Numbered from the stretch's first letter, positions 29,409 to 38,442 are shown. The stretch: 64,000 nt of DNA from Paenactinomyces guangxiensis (GCF_016055185.1 NZ_JAECVR010000010.1:1-64000); one strand, 5' to 3'. The notes: a model not told the origin generated them from the letters alone. Numbers and translations are program-made.

Positions 29409-29671
29409 CCACCCCCGGAATGAACGGTTGAAGCATGCCGGGGAAGCGGAAATCCGGGGAGCGACCTTTTGGCGACCGACCGAGCGGAAAAAACAGAGCA
29501 AGAGAAAAAGAGAGGCAACACTGCCTTGCCCCCGCTTCTCTGCCTAATTCCTGCGCCCCTTGTGCAGTTTTTGGAGCGGCCATCACTTACTTCCTTGCAG
29601 GTCACCGTTTGGGAGCGAGACAGAATTCTGCCCTCCCCCCTGTGATACACAACACTTTCACAGAAAAAGAA
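29409..29671 (+). repeat. Interspersed repeat, copy B (longest)
   Basis: About 260 bases between the amidase gene and the hydrolase gene. It has CACCCCCGGAATGAACGG, a GCATGCCGGGG block, the core TTTTGGCGACCGACCGAGCG (29467) with GGAAAAAAC, and the end block CCTTGTGCAG, five T and GGAGCGGCCAT shared with copy A. An extra tail (CAGAATTCTGCC, ACACAACAC..., CACAGAAAAAG) is shared with copy C. No credible ORF covers it on either strand. Confidence 0.75.
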
Positions 29672-29710
29672 AAGACCGACACTGATGTGTACGGTCCTCT
29701 CTTAAGATTA

Positions 29711-30544
29711 TCACAATGTCTTATTAAAAAAGCCGGCTGTTTTACGGATCGCTTCTTCAAGGAAGGGAGTCATACCGGTAAAGGGATGGACTGCCCCCAT
29801 CGTGTGATTGGCACCCGGTATGACATGGAGGGTCGCTTGAGGGGCCGCGTCGGCCATCTGCTGCGCTCCTTCCGGGAATCCGGGAAGATCCTGATCGCCC
29901 TGCATAATCAGCAGTGGACGATGAAATTCCCGCAGACGGGTTAATATGTTATAACGCTCTTTATTTGCCTCTATATCGTCCAGTACCTCCCGGTGGATCG
30001 GCATTTGCTGCCCCGTGCGGGCATTTTCGATATAGGCTGCCCCTTTCTCCCTGATTTCTCTGATTATTTCTTCGCTGAAAAAGTCGGTTCTATAAATACT
30101 GTTCCAGATAGCCACACTCCGGATTTCAGCATGATCAAGAGCGAAAATCAGACTGTTTCCTCCCCCGCGGCTATGCCCCATGATTCCCAAACGGTTGGGG
30201 TCGATTCTTTCCGCAAAAGGCAGGGCTTTCCTTTGCAATTGCCCGAGCAAAAATGACAGATCTTCCTGCTCCCGGCTGAACGTGAGACGGGCAAACTTGT
30301 CTAACTCGGTAAAGTGTTGCAGGTCCTCTCCGACTCCGTTCATGGAAAAGTTAAAGGTGATAACAGCAAATCCTGCCTCGGCAAGCCGCTCAGCAAGGAC
30401 AGGAAAAAAGCCCCAATCCTTAAATCCTTTAAATCCATGGCAGACGAAAATCGCAGGGAAATACCCGGAACCCGCCGGAATGGTAACTTCCCCGCGGATC
30501 ACCCGATCTTCTTTTCCCAATTCCAGGACAAATGATTGTTGCAA
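29711..30544 (-). CDS. Alpha/beta-hydrolase (esterase/peptidase-like)
   Basis: A 277-residue cytoplasmic hydrolase. GVTIPAG-like GEVTIPAGSGYFPAIFVCHGFKGFKDWG holds the oxyanion region. The nucleophile elbow is LGIMGHSRGGGNSL, the acid is in IMQGDQDLPGF, and His is in IPGANHTMG. The layout is that of dienelactone hydrolase/prolyl-oligopeptidase-like families; substrate unknown. TTG 30544 follows AAGGAGC. It is divergent from the cobalamin riboswitch. Confidence 0.85.
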   Translation of the reverse strand: MQQSFVLELGKEDRVIRGEVTIPAGSGYFPAIFVCHGFKGFKDWGFFPVLAERLAEAGFAVITFNFSMNGVGEDLQHFTELDKFARLTFSREQEDLSFLLGQLQRKALPFAERIDPNRLGIMGHSRGGGNSLIFALDHAEIRSVAIWNSIYRTDFFSEEIIREIREKGAAYIENARTGQQMPIHREVLDDIEANKERYNILTRLREFHRPLLIMQGDQDLPGFPEGAQQMADAAPQATLHVIPGANHTMGAVHPFTGMTPFLEEAIRKTAGFFNKTL

Positions 30545-30577
30545 GAGGTCTCAGCTCCTTATTGCAAAACATGTAAA

Positions 30578-30606
30578 TTGAATACCTTCCTCCTTTACTA
30601 TATAAT
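30578..30606 (+). promoter_or_regulatory. SigA-type promoter of the cobalamin operon
   Basis: TTGAAT (30578-30583), a 17-base spacer and a perfect TATAAT (30601-30606) lie just upstream of the riboswitch. Confidence 0.85.
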
Positions 30607-30628
30607 GAAGGCGAACGAAGTGAATAGT

Positions 30629-30791
30629 GGGCAAGATCTTTCTTTTCGGAAAGCGAAGAGGGAAGTCCGGTGTAAATCCGGCGCGGTCCCGCCACTGTGA
30701 ATGGGGAGGATGGCTGCATGAAGCCACTGTCGGTGTTCGATGGGAAGGCGCGGCCAGACGAAGATCCATGAGCCAGGATACCTGTCTTGCC
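30629..30791 (+). ncRNA. Cobalamin riboswitch
   Basis: An AdoCbl-class element. P1 pairs GGCAAGA with TCTTGCC. Conserved boxes are present: GGGAAGTCCGGTGTAAATCC (the receptor core), CGCGGTCCCGCCACTGTGA, AAGCCACTGTC, and the B12-box-like GACGAAGATCCATGAGCCAGG with GATACCTG. A terminator hairpin follows at 30880, so control is probably by premature termination when cobalamin is abundant. It controls btuFCD and the adenosyltransferase. Confidence 0.95.
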
Positions 30792-30879
30792 TGTCCACTT
30801 GCGTTCTCCTTCGAGGTAAAGGAGAGACGCGTGCGGCCCGGTCGCCCGTCGGCGGCTGTTTATTCGCATGCATATCTCT

Positions 30880-30910
30880 GCCCTGTGCCTCGAAAGCCAC
30901 AGGGCTTTTT
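30880..30910 (+). terminator. Riboswitch-controlled terminator
   Basis: GCCCTGTG / CACAGGGC stem followed by TTTTT, between the cobalamin riboswitch and btuF. Likely alternative to the antiterminator conformation. Confidence 0.85.
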
Positions 30911-30966
30911 ATGTTTATATTCCCGGAGAAAAGCGTCACACATCTTGGAGAGGAGAAGAGATTCGG

Positions 30967-31917
30967 GTGTTAAATCGCAGACTTTGGACTACTTTGTTCT
31001 CATTGTTGCTGATTTTCAGTCTGGCCGTGGCCGGTTGTACCCCGGCACCGGGAACTGACACAGCAGGTGCTCATACCCCAAAACAGCCAGGTTCGATCAA
31101 ATATCCCATTCAGCTGAAGGATCAGGGCGGCAACCTTGTCACCATCGAAAAACAACCGCAACGGATTGTTTCACTGATTCCCAGCAATACGGAAATCGCC
31201 TATGCCCTCAATCTTGGCAAACAAATGGTCGGTGTCACGACCAATGATGATTACCCGGCCGAGGTAAAAAAATTGCCCAAGGTGGGCGACTTTAAAATAA
31301 ACGTAGAAAAAGTGGTCGCCTTAAAGCCCGATTTGGTTCTGGCCAATGCGGCAAATGGCAAGGAAACCATTGATCAGCTGAAAAAATTGGGGATCCCTGT
31401 GCTGGTTCTGGATGCCCAAAGTATCAGGGATGTTTACAAATCCATAGACTTGGTCGGTGATGCGACTAACCGAACCCGGGAAGCGGACCAGTTAGTGGCA
31501 CGCATGGAAAAGGAGAAACGGGATGTATTCACCAAATTGGCTGCTATTCCGCAGGAGAAGCGGCTCAAAGTATGGATCGAGATCTCGCCGGATCTTTTTA
31601 GTGCCGGCGGGGATACCTTTATGCATGAATTGGTTACGGTCGCTGGCGGGAAAAATGTGGCTGCAGACTTAAAAGGCTGGCCTCAGGTTTCAGCGGAACA
31701 AGTGGTTAAATGGAATCCTGATGTAATCATTTCCACCCATGGCGGCGAGCAAGAGATCTTAGCCCGCAAAGGTTGGGCGACGATTTCGGCCGTAAAAAAT
31801 AAACGGGTCTATGCGATGGACCCCAACCTGACCAACCGTCCCGGGCCACGCATCACCGAGGGAATTGAGAAAATAGCCGTTGCCTTATATCCGGAACAAT
31901 TCGGTGAGAAAAAATAA
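30967..31917 (+). CDS. btuF: Cobalamin ABC transporter, substrate-binding lipoprotein
   Basis: A 316-residue class III binding protein. A signal with lipobox LAVAGC is followed by DQGGNLVTIEKQPQRIVSL, SNTEIAYALNLGKQMVGVT, VEKVVALKPDLVLA and MHELVTVAGGKNVA, the fold common to BtuF and siderophore-binding proteins. The riboswitch and the downstream adenosyltransferase make vitamin B12 the likely ligand. GTG 30967 has AGGAGAAGAG upstream; the frame upstream to 30868 overlaps the terminator and is not used. It overlaps btuC by one base. Confidence 0.88.
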   Translation: MLNRRLWTTLFSLLLIFSLAVAGCTPAPGTDTAGAHTPKQPGSIKYPIQLKDQGGNLVTIEKQPQRIVSLIPSNTEIAYALNLGKQMVGVTTNDDYPAEVKKLPKVGDFKINVEKVVALKPDLVLANAANGKETIDQLKKLGIPVLVLDAQSIRDVYKSIDLVGDATNRTREADQLVARMEKEKRDVFTKLAAIPQEKRLKVWIEISPDLFSAGGDTFMHELVTVAGGKNVAADLKGWPQVSAEQVVKWNPDVIISTHGGEQEILARKGWATISAVKNKRVYAMDPNLTNRPGPRITEGIEKIAVALYPEQFGEKK

Positions 31918-32969
31918 TGATCGTACAGACATCAAGAGGGAAGAGATTCCTCTTTTGGAGCGGAGGATTATTCCTCTGCTTTCTTTTTTCTTTCTCAATC
32001 GCGGTTTCCCTGGGGAGTACAGAGATTGACGCCGGGACAGTCTGGAAAGTGATCCTGGTGCAACTGGGAGTGATCTCTGCAAAAGGGGGCGGATTTGACC
32101 CCGCTTCTGCGGCGATTGTCTGGCAATTGCGCTTACCGCGGGTATTGCTGGCAGCTGCGGTGGGAGCAGCACTGGCATTGGCGGGAACGGTTTTTCAGGG
32201 GCTGTTGAAAAATCCGTTAGCCGACCCGTATATCCTGGGTGTTTCATCCGGCTCTTCCGTCGGTGCTGCCCTGGTGATGGTCACCGGTTGGGGATTGGGA
32301 CGGCTGGGGGGATGGACCATTTCCGCTTTTTCTTTTGCCGGTGGCTGTCTGGCCCTTTTATTGGTACTCCGGTTAGCAAAAACAGATATTCAATTGCGGA
32401 CCGAATCCCTGATCTTGTCCGGAGTTGTGATTAACGCGTTTTTTGGAGCTGTTCTCACCCTCATCATCTCAGTTTCAGATGAAGAGATGCAGCGGATTCA
32501 GTTTTGGCTGTTTGGTAGCTTTACCCTGAAAGAATGGCAGCATGTTTGGGCTGTTGTTCCCGTGCTTTGTATTGCTTTTATTATTTCCTGGATCTTTAGC
32601 AGGGAACTAAACCTGTTTGCGTTGGGAGATCGATCCGCTTCGCATCTGGGAGTTTCTGTATTGCACGTCCGCCTGTTTCTGCTCATTGTCGCTTCCCTGC
32701 TTACCGCCGTTGCCGTTTCGGTCTCCGGGGCCATCGGTTTTGTGGGGCTGGTGATTCCCCACGTAATGAGGATGCTGACAGGAGCGGATCATCGCACATT
32801 GCTTCCCTTGTCTGCTCTTGCCGGAGCCATTTTTCTCATCTGGGGGGACTGTTTGGCCCGCTTGCTGATCAGCCCGGCCGAATTGCCGGTGGGTGTGATC
32901 ACTGCCTTTGTCGGAGCCCCGTTTTTTGCCTGCATCTTGAAAAAAAATCAGCACAAACTGAGTGCCTAG
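31917..32969 (+). CDS. btuC: Cobalamin ABC transporter, permease
   Basis: A 350-residue FecCD/BtuC permease with about ten membrane helices. Family signatures are WQLRLPRVLLAAAVGAALA, GTVFQGLLKNPLADPYILGVSSG (EAA-like coupling region) and AVSVSGAIGFVGLVIPHVMRM. ATG 31917 overlaps the btuF stop (ATGA-like junction), indicating translational coupling. BtuD follows after 14 bases. Confidence 0.92.
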   Translation: MIVQTSRGKRFLFWSGGLFLCFLFSFSIAVSLGSTEIDAGTVWKVILVQLGVISAKGGGFDPASAAIVWQLRLPRVLLAAAVGAALALAGTVFQGLLKNPLADPYILGVSSGSSVGAALVMVTGWGLGRLGGWTISAFSFAGGCLALLLVLRLAKTDIQLRTESLILSGVVINAFFGAVLTLIISVSDEEMQRIQFWLFGSFTLKEWQHVWAVVPVLCIAFIISWIFSRELNLFALGDRSASHLGVSVLHVRLFLLIVASLLTAVAVSVSGAIGFVGLVIPHVMRMLTGADHRTLLPLSALAGAIFLIWGDCLARLLISPAELPVGVITAFVGAPFFACILKKNQHKLSA

Positions 32970-32983
32970 CAGGGGGTTTACTG

Positions 32984-33793
32984 ATGCTGTCAGCGAAAGG
33001 GTTGAAAAAATCTTACGGGGAAAGAGTCATCTTGGACAGAGTAGATCTTCGGCTGGAGCGGGGAGAATGTCTGGGTATTCTCGGACCCAATGGCAGCGGG
33101 AAAAGCACGCTGGTGAAACTGATAACGGGAGAAGAACGGCCTGACCAGGGAGGCATTTGGCTGGCAGAGAAAGAGTTGTCCGCTTATTCACCCAAAGAGC
33201 GGGCGAAAAAGATGGCCGTGCTGTCTCAGGAGAGCATCGGTCCGGTTCCCTACTCGGTCGAGGACGTAGTGAAAATGGGCCGGCACCCTTATCAGGGATC
33301 ATGGCCCTGGCTTCGTCCCGCAGACAACAAAATTGTGCAAGATGTGATGAAGGAAACGGATGTCTTTCCTTTACGGGACCGCTTTGTTTCCCAACTGAGC
33401 GGGGGAGAGCGGCAGAGAGTTGCCATAGCTAAAGCGATGGCACAGGAGCCAGAGTTGCTTGTCTTAGACGAACCCACCACTTACCTGGATATTCAGTATC
33501 AACTGGCCATCCTCGATTTGCTCAAGTCCTGGCAGGAACGTAAACAACTGGCCATTCTGATCGTTTTGCATGATTTAAATTTAGCGGCCCAGTACTGTGA
33601 CCGTCTGCTTCTTTTAAAAGAAGGAAGGACAGTGAAAGCGGGAAAGCCTGAAGAAGTGATTCAGCCCGCCTGGATTGAAGAAGTATACGGGGTGAAACCA
33701 CTGGTTATTTACCATCCCCAGCTGCAGGTTCCGCAAGTGTTCTTGCAATCCAACCGAAAAAACAGTCTCACTCTTCACCATTATCATGGTTAA
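32984..33793 (+). CDS. btuD: Cobalamin ABC transporter, ATPase
   Basis: A 269-residue ABC ATPase. Walker A is GPNGSGKSTLVKL, the signature LSGGERQRVAIAKAMA, Walker B LLVLDEPTTYLD, and the switch His is in VLHDLNLA. It closely resembles FecE/BtuD ATPases for iron-complex and B12 uptake. It powers the BtuC pore and is followed within 60 bases by the adenosyltransferase gene. Confidence 0.92.
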   Translation: MLSAKGLKKSYGERVILDRVDLRLERGECLGILGPNGSGKSTLVKLITGEERPDQGGIWLAEKELSAYSPKERAKKMAVLSQESIGPVPYSVEDVVKMGRHPYQGSWPWLRPADNKIVQDVMKETDVFPLRDRFVSQLSGGERQRVAIAKAMAQEPELLVLDEPTTYLDIQYQLAILDLLKSWQERKQLAILIVLHDLNLAAQYCDRLLLLKEGRTVKAGKPEEVIQPAWIEEVYGVKPLVIYHPQLQVPQVFLQSNRKNSLTLHHYHG

Positions 33794-33848
33794 CCGCTCT
33801 CCATGCGAATAAAGCTTTAAACTATTTCTCTTGAAAGGGACGATGGGA

Positions 33849-34406
33849 ATGAAAATCTACACACGTACTGGTGATGAAGGGAAAACAGGAGTAATTGGAG
33901 GCCGGATCCATAAGGATGATATTCGTGTCGAGGCGTACGGAACGGTGGATGAAGTGAATGCGTTTATCGGTGAGGCTATTGTCCGTATGGACCCCAAAGT
34001 CCATCAGGATATTATCACTGACCTTACTGAAATTCAGCATGAATTGTTTGACGCTGGCGGAGACCTTGCCCAGGCCGGAAAAAAACGACAGTATAAGGTG
34101 ACGGCTGAGATGGTCACCCGTCTGGAACAGCTGATTGACAGATATGACGCCGAATGCCCGCCCATCCAGCGTTTTATTCTCCCCGGCGGTTCTGCGGTTT
34201 CGGCAGCTCTCCATGTTTGCCGGGTCCTGACCAGACGGGCTGAGCGAAGAGTTGTGACGCTAAGCCGTGAACAGGAAACCAATGACGAGGTTCGCCGTTA
34301 CTTAAATCGTCTGTCCGATTTCTTTTTCACCATCGCCCGCACCGCCAATGTCCGCGCCGGTGTCTCAGATGTAGAATATAAACGGAGCGGCCAGGTTTTC
34401 AGATAA
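33849..34406 (+). CDS. pduO: ATP:cob(I)alamin adenosyltransferase (PduO type)
   Basis: A 185-residue trimeric enzyme. MKIYTRTGDEGKTGVIGG is the ATP-binding N-terminus. VDEVNAFIGEA, the helical core with IQHELFDAGGDLA, RFILPGGSAVSAALHVCRVLTRRAER (Arg residues contacting ATP) and DFFFTIARTAN follow. It converts imported corrinoid to coenzyme B12 and completes the btuFCD operon. ATG 33849 is the family-typical start; ATG 33843 is also possible. Confidence 0.93.
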   Translation: MKIYTRTGDEGKTGVIGGRIHKDDIRVEAYGTVDEVNAFIGEAIVRMDPKVHQDIITDLTEIQHELFDAGGDLAQAGKKRQYKVTAEMVTRLEQLIDRYDAECPPIQRFILPGGSAVSAALHVCRVLTRRAERRVVTLSREQETNDEVRRYLNRLSDFFFTIARTANVRAGVSDVEYKRSGQVFR

Positions 34407-34477
34407 AATCTTGTTGGAATCATTTTCTTCCCTTTGACGCACAATAACGGCAAAACCGTGCAAAAGGGGGAAACAGG

Positions 34478-34663
34478 ATGGATATCCAACGGGCGAATCA
34501 AATTGTAGAATCGCCGGAAAAGATCAAAGTGACATACCAGGGAGTCCCTGTCTGGATTCAAACCATTGATGACGGAAACCAAACGGCCAGGGTATACCCC
34601 GAAGCCAATCCTGAGGATGAAAAGACAGTGCCAGTCCGGGATTTGCAGGAAACAACCCATTAA
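34478..34663 (+). CDS. sspH: Small acid-soluble spore protein H (SspH-type)
   Basis: A 61-residue protein MDIQRANQIVESPEKIKVTY..., matching the SspH family start (M-[ND]-IQRA) and the internal VPVWIQTIDD segment. These minor SASPs are made in the forespore. ATG 34478 follows AAAAGGGGG. A terminator follows at 34679. Confidence 0.9.
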   Translation: MDIQRANQIVESPEKIKVTYQGVPVWIQTIDDGNQTARVYPEANPEDEKTVPVRDLQETTH

Positions 34664-34678
34664 CCGACCGAACATGCT

Positions 34679-34714
34679 GAGCTCCTCTCTAATTCAAGAT
34701 GGGAGCTCTTTTTT
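34679..34714 (+). terminator. Terminator after sspH
   Basis: GAGCTCC / GGGAGCTC stem followed by TTTTTT. Confidence 0.85.
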
Positions 34715-34890
34715 AATTTGGAAAAGATTTGATTCTTTCAAGTGTGATATAATAGCTGTATTTCTTAAGCAAGTCAGGGAGTCTTTCCGGTTTTAGAATG
34801 AAAGAACGGCAAAAACGGGGAGGTTTTCTCTGTCAGGTTTCGGGAAAAACTTTAGCTGTGAAATGAAGCTTGACCCAATAAGGAGGGATC

Positions 34891-35253
34891 ATGTTGGCAC
34901 TTGTGATGTATCTCTATCCAAAATGCGGAACTTGCCGTAAAGCGAAAAAATACCTGGAAGAACATGGGGTATCATTTACCGAAAAAAATATTGTGGAAGA
35001 ATCTCCTTCCCGCGAACAACTGGCAGAGATGGTGGCAAAGAGCGGCCTGCCCGTACAGAAGTTTTTCAACACCAGTGGAATGAAATACCGGGAGCTGGGG
35101 CTGTCTAAGAAATTAAAAGGGATGAGCGATGATGAAAAGCTGGACCTTCTCGCTTCCGACGGAATGTTAATCAAACGTCCCATCACCACAGATGGCGAAA
35201 AAGTAACCGTTGGCTTTAGAGAAGAAACATTTGCCGATACATGGGTGAAATAA
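34891..35253 (+). CDS. ArsC/Spx-family thioredoxin-fold protein (YusI-like)
   Basis: A 120-residue protein of the ArsC-Spx family. The active site is YPKCGTCRKAKKYLEEHG with a CxxC pair, then FFNTSGMKYRELGLSKKLKGMSDDE and IKRPITTDGEKVTVGF. The sequence is closest to YusI-type relatives and the order resembles arsenate reductase-like proteins, but activity cannot be told. ATG 34891 has AGGAGGGATC upstream. In B. subtilis yusI lies beside gcvH; here they are 19 kb apart. Confidence 0.82.
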   Translation: MLALVMYLYPKCGTCRKAKKYLEEHGVSFTEKNIVEESPSREQLAEMVAKSGLPVQKFFNTSGMKYRELGLSKKLKGMSDDEKLDLLASDGMLIKRPITTDGEKVTVGFREETFADTWVK

Positions 35254-35267
35254 AGGATAATAAGAAC

Positions 35268-35309
35268 AGAAGCCAGTCCTTCGTGGTTCGGGCCGAAGGA
35301 CTGGCTTCT
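35268..35309. terminator. Bidirectional terminator
   Basis: A perfect 15-bp stem AGAAGCCAGTCCTTC / GAAGGACTGGCTTCT between convergent genes. Confidence 0.8.
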
Positions 35310-35336
35310 ATAGTCAGTTTAAAAATGGCTAAAAAA

Positions 35337-35858
35337 TTATCCTGATTTGTGTAACAGCTTGTAGTAAAATACGGTTTCATGCAGGAGTCCGTCCGCTGAC
35401 CTAGCGTACTGTGGAATCCGGCCCGCCTCCCTGAACCCGAGAGAACGATATAAAGAATTGGAAGGGTCACCGGCTCGGGTATCGAGGACTAGCAGGGACC
35501 GATTTTCCTGAATCGCCGTTTGTTCCGCTACTGTCATCAACCGTCGTGCTATGCCCATCCGCCTGCTTTGTGGATGGACCATCAATTTGGCTATTTCTGC
35601 CCGGTGGGTTCCGTTCTGAGTTGTGCTGAGATGGAGTTGTACCGTGCCAACGATTTCTCCGTTGTGCCGTGCGACCCACAATCTTACTGTCGGCGCTGGA
35701 ACACCTTGCCAATAGGAAAGAGAATCGTCTTCGCGCAGTGGCGGCAAAAATCCAATGGAGGCTCCATCCTCCACGACTGCAATAAGCAGGGAGGCACAGG
35801 AGTGCAAATCTTGTGTATTCCATTCTTTAATCTCGCTGATTTGTAGTGTGTTTTGCAA
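35337..35858 (-). CDS. GNAT-family N-acetyltransferase
   Basis: A 173-residue acetyltransferase. IVGTVQLHLS is beta-4. IAKLMVHPQSRRMGIARRLM is motif A, with the acetyl-CoA-binding QxxGxA equivalent SRRMGIA. SLLVLDTRAGDPSNSLYRSLGFREAG is motif B with the family YxxLGF. The substrate is unknown. TTG 35858 has GGGAGG seven bases upstream. Confidence 0.88.
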   Translation of the reverse strand: MQNTLQISEIKEWNTQDLHSCASLLIAVVEDGASIGFLPPLREDDSLSYWQGVPAPTVRLWVARHNGEIVGTVQLHLSTTQNGTHRAEIAKLMVHPQSRRMGIARRLMTVAEQTAIQENRSLLVLDTRAGDPSNSLYRSLGFREAGRIPQYARSADGLLHETVFYYKLLHKSG

Positions 35859-35903
35859 AATAATTCCTCCCAATTGTTATTTTTGAAATTTATGTTAGGT
35901 AAT

Positions 35904-36113
35904 TTAACATATTTCTCTCTCTTCCCGGGGATCGTTTTGATTAAAATTTGGAGCAAGAACCGGCAACTGTTGCCAGAGGTTCGATAAATCATCTGTTTTC
36001 CAAAGACGGGTTCTTACAAAAACAGTAACCACCAAGAGATTGAGAATCGCGGCTGCCAGAAATACAGAATTGCCTCCCCACCATAAGATCATCCATCCGG
36101 ACAGATACATTGC
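35904..36113 (-). pseudogene. Probable remnant of an MFS transporter C-terminus
   Basis: Reading from about 36113, MYLSGWMILWWGGNSVFLAA..., one long hydrophobic helix followed by a basic segment (VRTRLWKTDD). This resembles the last helix and tail of an MFS transporter. No ribosome site or complete gene is present. It is divergent from the SgrR remnant, and SgrR-type regulators often neighbour such transporters. Confidence 0.4.
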
Positions 36114-36226
36114 ATTACATTCCCATACTCTAATTGTAAGGTCCTGATAGAGTGAAAAAAGGGTAAAGATTCCGGGGGAAATTTCAACTTTTGCGAAGCC
36201 GGACAGAAATGAGGTTGACCTATACG

Positions 36227-36532
36227 ATGCAGGCAGCAATTTAATATCTCACTCTGAGGAAAGCCTATTCTGACATATCGGAAGGAGTTCCCATACGGGT
36301 CTCCATGGAGGAACTCTCGAAACTTCTCTATTGCACTCCCCGTAACACAAAATTGATTATTAACAAGCTTGTGCGGAACCAATGGATCTAGTTTGTTCCT
36401 GGGCGAGGCAGGGGAGACTTGTCCCGTCCCTCTCTTCGGGGGACAGGGCTGACTTCGCACGGGTGGGTTACATTCAAGGATCTGTGGTACAAACCAGATG
36501 AGGCTGTTCATTTTTTGGACACTCACAGGTAA
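36227..36532 (+). pseudogene. Decayed SgrR-family regulator with internal deletion
   Basis: One frame of 102 codons. MQAAI, a TAA stop, YLTLRKAYSDISEG, MEELSKLLYCTPRNTKLIIN, KLVRNQWI, a TAG stop, FVPGRGRG, then GLTSHGWVTFKDLWYKP to a final stop. The first part is the N-terminal winged HTH of SgrR-like ABC-binding regulators (the CTPRN and PGRGRG motifs). The end matches their C-terminus (GWVxFKDLW). The large solute-binding part (over 400 residues) is missing. Two in-frame stops plus a deletion make it a pseudogene. Confidence 0.75.
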
Positions 36533-36676
36533 CGAATGGAATAAAGGGCTAGTAATATAAAAATAGTTCAATTAATCAAAATATATTTGACAATCATAAT
36601 AATATTTAATAAATTATAATTGTTAATAAAAATATTAACATAACACATAATAGAGCCGTTTTAAAGGAGTGATTTT

Positions 36677-38392
36677 GTGAACAAGGCTTTTTCGTCGGTC
36701 CTCGCTCTGGCTCTTCTGATCGGAACCGCTATTGTACCGGGACAAGCTTTTGCAGATCCGCCTTCAGTGCAAAAGGACAAGTCTCTGAATCAATTCAGAG
36801 CGAAAAGCAACGGCAAATTAAAAGTTATTTATCAAAAGTCAGGGACGCCTGAGTTTGTGTCAGGAGTGTTGTCTGACAGACAAGCGGGAAGTAATGCGGA
36901 AACAGCAGTCGCTTTCCTGGAGCGGAACCGGGACTTTTTCCGGATGAAAAATCCTGAATCGGACTTGAAAGTGAAAGGTACGGAAAAAGACGTCCTGGGG
37001 ATGACTCACGTTCGTTTCCAACAGATGAAAAATCATGTACCGGTTGACGGGACGGAAGTGCTTGTTCACTTTGATGCCGGGAATGTGGTCCGGACAGTGA
37101 ATGGCTCCTTTGATTCCAAAATAGACAAGATGACGTTTGATACAACGGCCGACATATCGAAAGAGTCGGCTCTGGCAACGGCCAAAGAGGCGGTGGCGGC
37201 ACCGGAAGTGCTGAGTTATAAGCCGACCGTCGAATTAGTAGTCTATCCTTTTAAAGAAGACTATTATCTGACTTATAAAGTGAATGTGAACTTTTTAGGA
37301 CAAAGTCCGGGTAACTGGTTTGTATATGTAGACGCGAAAACGGGTAAAGTGGTGGACAAGTACAACGCCCTGATGGATGCGGGGCAGTTGAAGCCGGCCC
37401 GCGGATCGGGAATTGGCGTGAAGGGGAATCACCGCATTTTGAATATTTCCCATAAAAATGTTCCGGGTGATCATACCGGCTCCACTTTCTATCTCCACGA
37501 TATTTCACTGCCGGCGATGGATGGGATTTTAACTTATGACTTCAAGAATCAATGGAGATCTGATACGATTCCATTGCCGGGCGAGCTTTTCACTGACAAG
37601 GATGCCGCCTGGAAAGATGATTATCAACGGGCCGCGGTCGATGCGCATTATAATTCCAAAATGGTTTATGATTACTATCTGAAGGAACACGGCCGCAACT
37701 CCATTGACGGTAAGGGAATGGCAATTAAATCAACGGTTCACTACGGACAGGACTATAATAACGCCTTCTGGAACGGCTATCAAATGACGTACGGGGATGG
37801 CGACGGGAAATTTTTTATTCCTTTGTCAGCCGGACTGGATGTGGCCGCTCACGAAATGACACATGGTGTGACCACCCATTCTGCCGGTCTGCTGTACCGC
37901 TTCGAGTCTGGTGCACTCAATGAAGCATATTCGGATATCTTTGGTGCACTCATTGATGCAGACGATTGGGAAGTGGGTGAGGATATTATGGCACCTGATG
38001 CGATCACATCCGGCCGTACTTCCCTCCGAAGCCTTGAGAATCCGAACAAGTATAAGGTAAATGAAGCATACTGGCAATACGGTGACGGTTCCGGTACCTA
38101 TCCCTCTCACATGAGCCAATTTTATCACCTTCCGATCACTCTTGATAACGGAGGAGTACATGTCAATTCCTCCATTATCAATCACGCGGCCTATTTGACC
38201 GGGAAACAGATCGGAAAAGAGAAGCTGGGTAAGATTTACTATCGCACTCTTACGATGTACCTGACTCCTGATTCCAACTTCAAGGATGCGCGCATCGCCA
38301 CCATTCAGGCGGCAACCGATTTGTATGGCACTGACAGTGCAGAGGTGCAGGCAGTGGCCGCTGCCTTTGATCAAGTTGGTATCACAGAATGA
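36677..38392 (+). CDS. Neutral metalloprotease (thermolysin family M4)
   Basis: A 571-residue secreted preproenzyme. Signal peptide (ALLIGTAIVPGQAFA), then the FTP and PepSY propeptide (VDGTEVLVHFDAGNVVRTVN), then the catalytic domain. Zinc site HEMTH (about residue 391, AAHEMTHGVT) and GALNEAYSD; the catalytic His is in GGVHVNSSIINHAA. It degrades extracellular protein. GTG 36677 has AAAGGAGTG upstream. The regulator pseudogene upstream is unrelated in family. Confidence 0.96.
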   Translation: MNKAFSSVLALALLIGTAIVPGQAFADPPSVQKDKSLNQFRAKSNGKLKVIYQKSGTPEFVSGVLSDRQAGSNAETAVAFLERNRDFFRMKNPESDLKVKGTEKDVLGMTHVRFQQMKNHVPVDGTEVLVHFDAGNVVRTVNGSFDSKIDKMTFDTTADISKESALATAKEAVAAPEVLSYKPTVELVVYPFKEDYYLTYKVNVNFLGQSPGNWFVYVDAKTGKVVDKYNALMDAGQLKPARGSGIGVKGNHRILNISHKNVPGDHTGSTFYLHDISLPAMDGILTYDFKNQWRSDTIPLPGELFTDKDAAWKDDYQRAAVDAHYNSKMVYDYYLKEHGRNSIDGKGMAIKSTVHYGQDYNNAFWNGYQMTYGDGDGKFFIPLSAGLDVAAHEMTHGVTTHSAGLLYRFESGALNEAYSDIFGALIDADDWEVGEDIMAPDAITSGRTSLRSLENPNKYKVNEAYWQYGDGSGTYPSHMSQFYHLPITLDNGGVHVNSSIINHAAYLTGKQIGKEKLGKIYYRTLTMYLTPDSNFKDARIATIQAATDLYGTDSAEVQAVAAAFDQVGITE

Positions 38393-38408
38393 TCGGTGTT
38401 AAATATAA

Positions 38409-38434
38409 GCCGGCCCGACTGATCCCGGGCCGGC
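38409..38434. terminator. Terminator between the protease and PHP genes
   Basis: GCCGGCCCG / CGGGCCGGC, nine-base-pair stem followed by TCTTTC. It sits between convergent genes. Confidence 0.8.
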
Positions 38435-38442
38435 TCTTTCAT

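Noticed and set aside
36089-36571. 160-codon minus-strand ORF
   Set aside because: Antisense to the SgrR remnant, whose plus-strand frame is clearly the meaningful one.
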